Below are positions 1 to 7,350 of a stretch of 13,242 bases of DNA, piece after piece. The notes below the pieces were generated by a model. The model saw only the letters and a program-made list of their open reading frames with translations, was not told the origin of the DNA and searched no databases. The first letter of the stretch is position 1; each line of letters starts with the position of its first letter. A program made the position numbers and the translations under genes. The stretch comes from Methylopumilus sp003533095. Its GTDB lineage: Bacteria > Pseudomonadota > Gammaproteobacteria > Burkholderiales > Methylophilaceae. Location of the stretch: assembly GCA_963977845.1 (NCBI GenBank), contig CAXBPZ010000027.1, positions 1-13,242 of the forward strand, given 5' to 3'.

Positions 1-1087
1 CAATCTTTTTTCCATCAAGCTCATACCCAACACATATCTCAATTTTTTTAATGCCATCTAATACATCTAATTTTGTAATACATAATCCTGAGATACTATT
101 AATCATGGCGGAGCGTTTTAGTGCAGCGGCATCAAACCAGCCACAACGTCTTTTACGTTTAGTTACCGTGCCAATCTCTTTGCCTTTTGTTGACATTTGA
201 TTGCCGGGTGCTCCTTCAGATTCAATATCAAGCTCACTCGGGAAAGGGCCGCCGCCAACGCGTGTTGTGTATGCTTTTGTAATCCCTAAAATGTAATGCA
301 ACATATGAGGTCCTACACCAGCTCCAGCTGCTGCCTGTCCTGATACGCAATTTGATGAAGTCACATAAGGATAAGTGCCGTGATCGATATCTAAAAGAGA
401 GCCTTGCGCACCTTCAAATAATAAATTTTTATTCTTGGCGTTAGCTTCATAAAGTTTTTGTGACACATCCGCAAGATAGGGTTTTATTTTCTCTGCATGT
501 GCCATGGAAAGATCAAATTGTTGATTCACATCTATCGGATCTTGCTTTAAATAATGCTGCAAAACGAAATTATGATAATCCATCACTTCAAAAAGTTTCT
601 TTTTAAATGAATCTGGATTAAGTAAGTCGTACACGCGAAGAGAGCGTCTTGCCACCTTGTCCTCATAAGCAGGCCCAATGCCTTTGCCAGTCGTACCAAT
701 TTTTGCTTCACGCTTTGCTTCTCGAGCCTGATCGAGTGCCACATGATGTTTTAAGATTAAAGGACAACCTGGACTTACAAATAAACGACTTTTGACTTCG
801 ATGCCATCATTTTCAAGCGTTTTAATTTCATGAAGCAAATGCTCGATGTCTAAAACGACACCGTTACCAATAAAGCAATCTACATTTTTACGAATAATGC
901 CTGAAGGTACTAAATTAAGTTTATATTCTTTTTGATTGGAGCCTTGTCCTATGACTAAAGTATGACCAGCATTATGTCCACCCTGAAAACGTACCACGCC
1001 TTCTGCATGATCGGTGAGCCAATCCACAATCTTACCTTTACCCTCGTCACCCCATTGCGTACCAATCACGACTAAATTTTTTGCCAT
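1..1087 (-). CDS. purA: Adenylosuccinate synthetase, 3' end cut by the left window edge
   Basis: The enzyme joins IMP and aspartate with GTP to give adenylosuccinate, the first committed step from IMP to AMP, in the cytoplasm. The reading frame starts with ATG at 1087 and stays open to base 1, so 362 residues are visible of the roughly 430 usual for the family. Visible signatures are the P-loop QWGDEGKGK (residues 11-19), the catalytic-region GHT at 41-43, GTTGKGIGPAYEDK at 131-144, the TSSN stretch at 243-246, and the arginine-rich substrate loop ending RRCGWFD (313-319). One oddity is Lys310 in that loop, where relatives I remember carry glycine. The gene starts 6 bases after the hisZ stop and is probably the last or near-last gene of the hfq-hflX-hflK-hflC-hisZ run, an order familiar from betaproteobacteria. 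The Shine-Dalgarno sequence is weak, so translation may be coupled to hisZ. Identification is very secure. Confidence 0.97.
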   Translation of the reverse strand, partial: MAKNLVVIGTQWGDEGKGKIVDWLTDHAEGVVRFQGGHNAGHTLVIGQGSNQKEYKLNLVPSGIIRKNVDCFIGNGVVLDIEHLLHEIKTLENDGIEVKSRLFVSPGCPLILKHHVALDQAREAKREAKIGTTGKGIGPAYEDKVARRSLRVYDLLNPDSFKKKLFEVMDYHNFVLQHYLKQDPIDVNQQFDLSMAHAEKIKPYLADVSQKLYEANAKNKNLLFEGAQGSLLDIDHGTYPYVTSSNCVSGQAAAGAGVGPHMLHYILGITKAYTTRVGGGPFPSELDIESEGAPGNQMSTKGKEIGTVTKRKRRCGWFDAAALKRSAMINSISGLCITKLDVLDGIKKIEICVGYELDGKKI

Positions 1088-1093
1088 CTTGAA

Positions 1094-2245
1094 TTAAACC
1101 GTTTTTACTTTCCACGCTTTATTCGCGTCTTGAATCAATATGCGATCACAATTATTTTCTATGGCATTCATATTGCCAAATAAATCAATGGCGACGATTT
1201 CACCTTTTTGACGTAAAGACTCAATCGCCTTTTCTAATGCAGTATCTTTAAGTTGAGGGGCTAATATCGCTTTTGCTTTTTTACCATTGGGAAATAAAGT
1301 CACGATATTTTTTAAATCCATCGTAAAACCTGTTGCAGGACGATTGCGCCCAAAAGATGCGCCTATATTGTCATAGCGACCGCCTAGTGCAATCGGCGAA
1401 TAGCAATTATCTGCGTATACAGAAAACACCAAACCATTATGATATTGGTAGCCACGAATATCACTTAAGTCATATGAAATTTTAATTGGATTAGCTTTTA
1501 GGGCTTTATCAATTTGAGTTAAAAATTGCAACGCATTTTGAATCGCTTTATCTTTTGGTAATACTTTCTCTGCTTCTTTTAAGATATTTACATCGCCATA
1601 TAAACTCACAAGCGCAATCAATGCTTCGCGATTTTTTTTATCCATCGACTTTGTTAGATCAACCACTTCTGATTTATCTTTTTTTTGCATAGCTTGATAT
1701 AACAAATCTATCTGATCACGGCCCATACCAGACGATGCAATTAGTGTTGTAAAAATATCGAGATGATTAAAATCAAACACGGGATTCTTAATGCCGATCG
1801 TATTAAGCGTTTTAATGAGAAGCGTTTGAATTTCAAGGTCCGCTTCAATACCATTAAATCCGTAGAGCTCAGCTCCAATTTGGAAAGGTTCTCTTGATTG
1901 TAAGAAGCTTGCAGGCTTTGTTCTTAATACTGAACCTGCATAAGATAATCTTGTGACTTCATCATTTTGAATAAGATGAGCATCAATACGAGCGACTTGA
2001 GGTGTGATATCAGCACGAACACCCATCAGCCTTCCTGATAATTGATCTACCACTTTAAATGTATCAAGATCCATATCTTGACCATTACTATTTAAGGATT
2101 CAATGTATTCCAACATAGGTGGAATGACATAGAGATAACCATGCGTTTGGTAGAGATCAAGAATAGAACGTCTTAAAGACTCAAGGTAGACCGCTTCATC
2201 GGGAAGCATGTCTTCAACATAATCTGGGAGTGTCCATTGATTCAT
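1094..2245 (-). CDS. hisZ: ATP phosphoribosyltransferase regulatory subunit HisZ
   Basis: HisZ is a catalytically inactive paralogue of histidyl-tRNA synthetase. It assembles with the short form of HisG and makes that enzyme, the first step of histidine synthesis, sensitive to histidine. The 383 residues match HisZ and are shorter than a true HisRS. The class II synthetase core is visible: RADITPQVAR (78-87), REPFQIGAELYG (118-129) in the motif 2 region, LGGRYDNIG (287-295) like the HisRS histidine loop, and GFTMDL (306-311) in motif 3. After about residue 320 only a short tail follows, too small to be a normal anticodon-binding domain. That length and the position between hflC/DUF2065 and purA argue for HisZ over HisRS. 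It implies a short-form hisG elsewhere in the genome. The start is ATG at 2245, three bases after the DUF2065 stop, so it is part of the same transcript. Confidence 0.94.
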   Translation of the reverse strand: MNQWTLPDYVEDMLPDEAVYLESLRRSILDLYQTHGYLYVIPPMLEYIESLNSNGQDMDLDTFKVVDQLSGRLMGVRADITPQVARIDAHLIQNDEVTRLSYAGSVLRTKPASFLQSREPFQIGAELYGFNGIEADLEIQTLLIKTLNTIGIKNPVFDFNHLDIFTTLIASSGMGRDQIDLLYQAMQKKDKSEVVDLTKSMDKKNREALIALVSLYGDVNILKEAEKVLPKDKAIQNALQFLTQIDKALKANPIKISYDLSDIRGYQYHNGLVFSVYADNCYSPIALGGRYDNIGASFGRNRPATGFTMDLKNIVTLFPNGKKAKAILAPQLKDTALEKAIESLRQKGEIVAIDLFGNMNAIENNCDRILIQDANKAWKVKTV

Positions 2246-2248
2246 CGA

Positions 2249-2434
2249 CTATCGACCTAATAATAAAAAAATTAAACCTAGTAAGAAAGACATCAAACCC
2301 ATAAAGCGAATTTGACCTGATCTCATTGTAATCATTTTTTTGAAAGTTTCACGCCACCCTTCAGGAAAACATAAGGGCATAAAACCTTCCAATACCAACA
2401 TCAGACCTAAGGCTGAAAAAAGCCAGTTTTTCAT
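2249..2434 (-). CDS. DUF2065 family small inner-membrane protein (YjeT-like)
   Basis: This 61-residue protein has two hydrophobic segments, roughly residues 4-22 and 42-59, joined by a short basic loop containing GWRETFKKM. It therefore looks like a two-pass inner-membrane protein. The pattern LVLEGFMPLCFPEGWR near the N-terminus and the second glycine-rich helix ending LLLGR fit the DUF2065 family, whose E. coli member YjeT is encoded next to hflC and purA. No biochemical function is known to me. It lies two bases after hflC and three bases before hisZ, so it is certainly co-transcribed. The constant association with HflK/HflC suggests, by context only, a role at or near the HflKC-FtsH membrane complex. 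The gene is short but its size, start and neighbours are all as expected. Confidence 0.9.
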   Translation of the reverse strand: MKNWLFSALGLMLVLEGFMPLCFPEGWRETFKKMITMRSGQIRFMGLMSFLLGLIFLLLGR

Positions 2435-2436
2435 AG

Positions 2437-3312
2437 CTATTCTTTTTTCTTCTTTGAGCTACGCATGTACTTTAAGAAATCAGAGTTAGGATCCAAGACC
2501 ATGACATCACCCTTATCCCTAAAGCTCTTTTTATATGCCTCGATACTACGATAAAAAGCATAAAACTCAGGATTTTTAGCGTAAGCATTCGCATAGATTT
2601 CTGAAGCCTTTGCATCCCCTTCACCCTTCAACTTTTGTGCATCTTTGTAGGCTTCAGCAATAATCACATCGCGTTGCTTCTCAGCATCAGCACGAATTTT
2701 TTCTGAGGCTGCAAAACCTTGTGAACGTAATTCATTAGCAACTGATTTACGTTCTGCTTCCATACGTTGATAGACGGACTCACTCACTTCTTTTGGTAGA
2801 TCGACACGTCTTAGACGCACATCTAAAATTTGAATCCCCATCGAACGTAGATCACGATCGGCTCGCTCTGTCAAAATTTGCATAATTTCTCCACGCTCAC
2901 CTGACACTACATCGTGAATCGTTCTTTTGCCAAACTCAGCCCTTAATCCATCATTCACCGTCTGCGAGATTCTTCGTTCAGCCTGAACTTCATCACCTTT
3001 GACTGACACATAATATTTTGCAGGATCCACAATTTTCCATTTGATAAATGAATCCACGAGCACGTTTTTCTTTTCGCTGGTAATAAAACGATCAGGCTCT
3101 TGCCAATTAAGCGTCAAAATACGATTGTCAAAAAACTGTACGTTATCCACTAAAGGTGTTTTGAAATAAAGACCAGGCTCTTTTTTGATCGAGATAATTT
3201 CACCTAAACGAAAGACAATGGCATATTCTCTCTGATCCACGGTAAAAGTAGACATGGCTAAGATGACGACCGTGACTAATAAACTGACTAAAAAAAATGT
3301 AATTTTTCTCAT
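2437..3312 (-). CDS. hflC: HflC, SPFH-family partner of HflK and modulator of FtsH
   Basis: HflC pairs with HflK in a large cage-like inner-membrane assembly that encloses the FtsH protease and restrains its attack on membrane proteins. The 291-residue product has one N-terminal transmembrane helix (about 4-22), then the SPFH/band 7 domain beginning with FTVDQREYAIVFRLGE (23-38). A long charged, probably coiled-coil region follows (about 175-240, with MEAERKSVANELRSQG and repeated Ala/Glu/Lys). The C-terminal MVLDPNSDFLKYM (271-283) is the typical HflC ending and separates it from HflK. Most of the protein should lie in the periplasm. The start is ATG at 3312, three bases after the hflK stop, and the DUF2065 gene follows two bases after its stop, so translation is probably coupled. 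Nothing appears truncated or missing. Confidence 0.96.
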   Translation of the reverse strand: MRKITFFLVSLLVTVVILAMSTFTVDQREYAIVFRLGEIISIKKEPGLYFKTPLVDNVQFFDNRILTLNWQEPDRFITSEKKNVLVDSFIKWKIVDPAKYYVSVKGDEVQAERRISQTVNDGLRAEFGKRTIHDVVSGERGEIMQILTERADRDLRSMGIQILDVRLRRVDLPKEVSESVYQRMEAERKSVANELRSQGFAASEKIRADAEKQRDVIIAEAYKDAQKLKGEGDAKASEIYANAYAKNPEFYAFYRSIEAYKKSFRDKGDVMVLDPNSDFLKYMRSSKKKKE

Positions 3313-3315
3313 AAA

Positions 3316-4539
3316 TTATCTCGTTTCACGATCTCTTGATTTAAATGCATCACGTGATCGCTCTAAATTTTGCAAAGGGGTTTGTCCCTGATTAGTATCG
3401 ACCTGAGATGTGACATTCACATTAGGCGATGTGACCTCTTTACTATTCGGTGTGACTTGTTGAATGAGCTTATCTAAAGGTAAATAAAGAAGGCTATTTG
3501 AATTTTTCTGATCGACAAAGACTTTAGATACATTCGATAATATTTGTTCTTGCGCTTCGATATAAAGACGATCACGCATCACTTCAGGTGCGCGATCATA
3601 TTGCGTTAAAATTTGCTCAAAACGACTTGCATTACCTTTGGCTTCATTTTCTACTCTTAAACGGTAGCCCTGGGCTTCCGCTGTGAGTCTTGATGCAGTG
3701 CCCTTCGCTTTAGGAATGATATCGTTGGCGTAAGCCTGACCTTCATTTTTTTGACGCTCTAAGTCTTGTTTAGCTTTTACGGCATCATCGAAAGATGCTT
3801 GCACCTGCTCAGGGGGTTGGGCATTTTGCATAGTGACACTTGTCACATTAATCCCTGTGTTATAGCGATCCAAAATTTCTTGCATCAATTTTTTAGCTTT
3901 CACAGCAATCTCTTCGCGACCTTCATATAAAGCAAAGTCCATTTTACTTTTACCCACGATTTCACGAATCGCACTCTCAGCAGCACCTCTGACAGAAGAT
4001 TCCGCTGAACGATTATTAAATAAATAATCTTCGACTGACTTTAAGTTATATTGCACCGCGAATTGAAGATCGATAATATTTTCATCATCGGTTAACATCA
4101 AAGACTCTTTAAGTTCTTTTGATCTTGCAGCACCATCGCCTGCTGATCGATAACCTACTTCAAGGGTTCTTACTTGTTCAAGGTTGACCACTTCAACAGA
4201 TTCGACTGGAAAAGGAATATGCCAACGAGGGCCAGGCATCGTCACTTCTGTATTTTTTCCAAATCTTAAAACCACACCTCGAGAGCCTTGATCGACGACA
4301 TAGAAACCTGTCGCTGCCCAAATTAAAAGAATAATAAGAAGGATCGATGAAATTGGAAAATGATCAGGACTTGGTGGAGGATTGTCTTTACCAGGACTAT
4401 TATTGGATTTCGATCCCTTTTGTGGCGATTCTTTTTTTCCAAAAATTCGGCCGATTTTCTTACCTAAGTCATTGAGCAATTCATCAAGATCTGGAGGTCC
4501 TTCTTCTTGATTATTATTTTGCCCAGGGTTTTTTGCCAT
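3316..4539 (-). CDS. hflK: HflK, SPFH-family partner of HflC and modulator of FtsH
   Basis: HflK is the larger subunit of the HflKC complex that surrounds FtsH in the inner membrane. At 407 residues it is close to the usual length. The cytoplasmic N-terminus is polar and rich in Gly, Pro, Asn and Lys, and carries the family signature GPPDLDELLNDLGKKIGRIFG (split here as residues 14-23 and 24-34). One transmembrane helix follows at about 63-81 and then the SPFH domain starting GFYVVDQGSRGVVLRFGK (78-95). A charged helical stretch runs from about 250 to 320, and the tail after about 365 is polar and probably disordered. The start is ATG at 4539, 14 bases after the hflX stop, with no strong Shine-Dalgarno sequence. 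It is flanked by hflX and hflC, the classical order. Confidence 0.96.
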   Translation of the reverse strand: MAKNPGQNNNQEEGPPDLDELLNDLGKKIGRIFGKKESPQKGSKSNNSPGKDNPPPSPDHFPISSILLIILLIWAATGFYVVDQGSRGVVLRFGKNTEVTMPGPRWHIPFPVESVEVVNLEQVRTLEVGYRSAGDGAARSKELKESLMLTDDENIIDLQFAVQYNLKSVEDYLFNNRSAESSVRGAAESAIREIVGKSKMDFALYEGREEIAVKAKKLMQEILDRYNTGINVTSVTMQNAQPPEQVQASFDDAVKAKQDLERQKNEGQAYANDIIPKAKGTASRLTAEAQGYRLRVENEAKGNASRFEQILTQYDRAPEVMRDRLYIEAQEQILSNVSKVFVDQKNSNSLLYLPLDKLIQQVTPNSKEVTSPNVNVTSQVDTNQGQTPLQNLERSRDAFKSRDRETR

Positions 4540-4553
4540 AAATTGTAGTCTAA

Positions 4554-5693
4554 CTATAGATTAAGGGAGTTTTCTTCGAAAACATCAGTTTCAATTATTT
4601 GCCTTGAGGCATGTATTTCGAGAATCGCTTCTTTTAAAAGTTCAATCCCCTCACCTGTCTTTGCAGATAACTGTATAGTTGAAATTCTACCATATTCATC
4701 TCTTTCATGATTTGCCTTTATATCAAGCCTATCAATCTGATTTAAAACGAGAATTTGAGGTATTGAAGATGCTTTAATCTCGTCTAAAATCTTATTTACT
4801 GCGATGATTTGCTCACTATGATTGGGGTTTGCCATATTAACGACATGAAGTAATAAGTCAGCTTCCCTTGACTCTTCAAGGGTTGATTTAAAAGCTTCAA
4901 TTAAAGTCGTAGGAAGTGCTTTGATAAACCCTACCGTATCTGAAATGACACACTCCACCCCTTCTTCAATAAAGAGTTTTCGGGATGTGGTATCAAGTGT
5001 AGCAAAAAGCTGATTCATCGCTAATGCATTGGCACGAGTGAGCTGATTAAAGAGTGTTGATTTCCCTGCATTCGTATAACCCACAATTGAAATATTCAGC
5101 ACATGAGAGCGACTTCTTTTTTTACGTTGCATGGTGCGTTGTCGTTTTAATTTATCAAGCTTTTCTTTTAACTGCTTAATACGAAGTCTTAGCATCCGGC
5201 GATCGAGCTCCAGTTGTTTTTCACCTGGACCCCCTCTCACTCCAATACCACCCTTTTGACGCTCTAAATGACTCCAGCCTTTAATAAGGCGTGTGGATAA
5301 ATGATCAAGCTGTGCTAATTCGACTTGAAGTTTACCTTCGTGGCTTTTAGCGCGCTTTGCAAAAATAAAAAGAATGAGTGCGGTGCGATCCAAAATGCGC
5401 GCACTCAAAAATTTTTCTAAATTACGCTCTTGGGAGGGGCTTAAGTTGTGATTAAAAATCACAGTGTCAGCATGTGACTCTTGAATGATGAATTTAATTT
5501 CTTCGGCTTTTCCTGAGCCCAAAAAATACTTAGGATCAGGCGCTGATCTTTTAATATTGACAGTGCTCACAATTTTCATGTCAGCACTTAACACGAGCTC
5601 TCTAATTTCCTCAACACTCTCTTCGAAATCAGCATCTCCAAAATTAATACTGATGACGCATGCCGACTTACCTTCATTCGGACGTTCAAACAT
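4554..5693 (-). CDS. hflX: HflX, ribosome-associated GTPase
   Basis: HflX is a GTPase of the Obg-HflX group that binds the 50S subunit and can split stalled or heat-damaged ribosomes. The 379-residue protein has the family's N-terminal domain (about 1-160), including the glycine-rich RQKGGIGVRGGPGEKQLE motif (145-162). A basic helical linker follows (165-195). The GTPase domain shows G1 GYTNAGKST (205-213), G2 around TLDTTSRK (232-239), G3 DTVGF (252-256), G4 NQID (318-321) and G5 SAKTGEG (343-349). The C-terminal extension is short. The ATG start shares one base with the hfq stop (TAATG), so it is likely translated by ribosomes finishing hfq; I see no separate Shine-Dalgarno sequence. The GTPase signature is complete, with no missing catalytic motif. 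Confidence 0.97.
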   Translation of the reverse strand: MFERPNEGKSACVISINFGDADFEESVEEIRELVLSADMKIVSTVNIKRSAPDPKYFLGSGKAEEIKFIIQESHADTVIFNHNLSPSQERNLEKFLSARILDRTALILFIFAKRAKSHEGKLQVELAQLDHLSTRLIKGWSHLERQKGGIGVRGGPGEKQLELDRRMLRLRIKQLKEKLDKLKRQRTMQRKKRSRSHVLNISIVGYTNAGKSTLFNQLTRANALAMNQLFATLDTTSRKLFIEEGVECVISDTVGFIKALPTTLIEAFKSTLEESREADLLLHVVNMANPNHSEQIIAVNKILDEIKASSIPQILVLNQIDRLDIKANHERDEYGRISTIQLSAKTGEGIELLKEAILEIHASRQIIETDVFEENSLNL

Positions 5694-5929
5694 TAATCGT
5701 CATCTGCTGGAGGCTCAATATTGACATGGCGCATAGGCACAATCGTAGAAATAGCGTGTTTATAGACTAATTGGCTGACTGTATTTTTGAGGAGAATGGC
5801 GTACTGATCAAATGATTCAATATTGCCTTGTAATTTAATTCCGTTCATTAAATAAATAGAAACCGACACATGTTCTTTTCTCAACTGATTTAAAAAATCA
5901 TCCTGTAGATGTGTGCTCTTTTTATCCAT
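5693..5929 (-). CDS. hfq: Hfq, RNA chaperone (78 residues, short C-terminal tail)
   Basis: Hfq forms a hexameric ring that pairs small regulatory RNAs with their mRNA targets. The Sm1 motif runs from about 9 to 49 and includes SIYLMNGIKLQG (24-35) and ESFDQYAILLKNT (38-50). The Sm2 motif is LVYKHAISTIVP (54-65). The proximal uridine-binding residues are present: Gln9, Asp10, Lys57 and His58 match E. coli Gln8, Asp9, Lys56 and His57. Phe42 of E. coli is Tyr43 here. The rim patch reads RKEH (17-20) where E. coli has RRER. The tail is only about 13 residues and ends in acidic ADDD, whereas E. coli Hfq has 102 residues in total. The start is ATG at 5929, 17 bases after gltX, with a weak GGA ribosome site and a candidate promoter just upstream. 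It overlaps hflX by one base. Confidence 0.97.
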   Translation of the reverse strand: MDKKSTHLQDDFLNQLRKEHVSVSIYLMNGIKLQGNIESFDQYAILLKNTVSQLVYKHAISTIVPMRHVNIEPPADDD

Positions 5930-5945
5930 AATTCATTCCAAATAG

Positions 5946-5973
5946 TTTATAAGTAAAGATTCAAACGTTTCAA
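5946..5973 (-). promoter_or_regulatory. Candidate sigma70 promoter for hfq, overlapping the gltX stop codon
   Basis: On the minus strand, TTGAAA (5973-5968) and TATAAA (5951-5946) are separated by 16 bases. Each hexamer matches the sigma70 consensus at five of six positions. The gltX stop codon (5949-5947) lies inside the -10 hexamer. A start about seven bases downstream would give an hfq leader of only about ten bases, containing the weak GGA site. The match is direct observation; use of the promoter is inference, and AT-rich DNA gives chance matches. Confidence 0.42.
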
Positions 5974-7338
5974 TGTTTCATCACGCCCAAGAATCGCCAT
6001 AACGGCATCGATGCTGGGCGACTGTGCAATCCCTGTTAAAAGAACACGTAACGGCATCGCAAGTTTTGGGAATTTAATCGCATGCCTTGTGACCACTTCA
6101 TTCATGACATTATGGATGGCTTCTTTCGTCCAATCAATATCATTTATTGATGCTTGAAATGTTTTTATAAGATTTAATGCTTCCTCATTAATATGCTTTG
6201 CAAAGTCTTCAGCATTCGGTTTTTGGTATTCAAATATATAAAGTATATCTTTGCTAAGCGTTGTTAAATGATTTGCGCGCTCACGATGAATCTCAATCGA
6301 TCTTTCTAAAAGATCAGGATCAATCGAGGTATGAATGACTTTCTTTAAATAGGGTTCAAGAGCTTCACGGATTCTGGAAAGAGGTAATGTTTTGATGTAA
6401 TGGCTATTGAGCCAATCTAATTTTTCAGTGTTAAATTGTGCCGATGAAGAAGTGATATGATCAAAATCAAACCACTTGCAAAAATCAGTCATGCTAAAAA
6501 TTTCATCATCGCCATGACTCCATCCAAGGCGCGCTAAATAATTAAGAATCGCTTCAGGCAAATAACCTTGATCAAAATACTGCATCACACTTACAGCACC
6601 ATGTCTTTTAGATAACTTTTGACCGTCATCACCTAAAATCATAGAAAGATGCGCATAAGATGGAACTTCTGCGTTTAAAGCTTTTAGAAGATTAATCTGG
6701 CGAGGCGTATTATTAATATGATCATCTCCGCGAACGACATGTGTCACCTTCATTTCCCAGTCGTCAATCACCACACAAAAATTATAAGTCGGCGTGCCAT
6801 CTGATCTTGCAATCACTAAATCATCAAGCTCTTCGTTCGCAATGGTGATATCTCCTTTAACTAAATCACACCAAGAGACAACACCTGACGTTGGATTCTT
6901 AAAACGTACCACTGGCTCAACGCTTATTGGAATAGGAGGTAAATCTTTTCCAGGTTCAGGTCGCCATTTACCATCATACTTTGGCTTTAAGCCTGCTTTC
7001 ATCTGAGACTCTCGTAATGCTTCTAATTCTTCTTTCGACGAGTAACAAAGGTAAGCTTTATCTTCTTTTAACAACTGCTCAATATATTTCTTATAAACAT
7101 CCATACGTTTTGTTTGAAATATAGGACCCTCATCGTAATCAAGATGAAGCCAATGCATGCCATCCATAATGGCTTGAACAGCCTCAGGTGTGGATCTTTC
7201 TAGATCCGTATCTTCAATGCGTAAGATAAATTGGCCTTGATTTTTTTTGGCATATGCCCAAGAGAATAATGCGGTTCTCGCACCTCCAATATGAAGATAG
7301 CCTGTGGGGCTGGGGGCAAAACGTGTCACAACGGTCAT
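5947..7338 (-). CDS. gltX: Glutamyl-tRNA synthetase
   Basis: This class I synthetase charges tRNA-Glu with glutamate in the cytoplasm. The 463 residues are the normal length for a bacterial GluRS. The N-terminus reads TRFAPSPTGYLHIGGARTAL (5-24) with the HIGH-type motif HIGG at 17-20 or adjacent. The ATP-binding KLSKRHG follows at 241-247, and the anticodon-binding helical domain makes up the C-terminal third. The insertion that holds zinc in E. coli GluRS keeps Cys98, but position 100 is Ser and the later ligands in YDGKWRPE are Trp and Pro, so the zinc site is lost. Such zinc-free GluRS are known in other bacteria. The start is ATG at 7338, 12 bases after the rimO stop, with an AG-rich but weak ribosome site. 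Its stop overlaps the candidate hfq promoter. GlnRS is excluded by the domain layout and the motif forms. Confidence 0.97.
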   Translation of the reverse strand: MTVVTRFAPSPTGYLHIGGARTALFSWAYAKKNQGQFILRIEDTDLERSTPEAVQAIMDGMHWLHLDYDEGPIFQTKRMDVYKKYIEQLLKEDKAYLCYSSKEELEALRESQMKAGLKPKYDGKWRPEPGKDLPPIPISVEPVVRFKNPTSGVVSWCDLVKGDITIANEELDDLVIARSDGTPTYNFCVVIDDWEMKVTHVVRGDDHINNTPRQINLLKALNAEVPSYAHLSMILGDDGQKLSKRHGAVSVMQYFDQGYLPEAILNYLARLGWSHGDDEIFSMTDFCKWFDFDHITSSSAQFNTEKLDWLNSHYIKTLPLSRIREALEPYLKKVIHTSIDPDLLERSIEIHRERANHLTTLSKDILYIFEYQKPNAEDFAKHINEEALNLIKTFQASINDIDWTKEAIHNVMNEVVTRHAIKFPKLAMPLRVLLTGIAQSPSIDAVMAILGRDETLKRLNLYL

Positions 7339-7350
7339 AGGGATTTCTTC

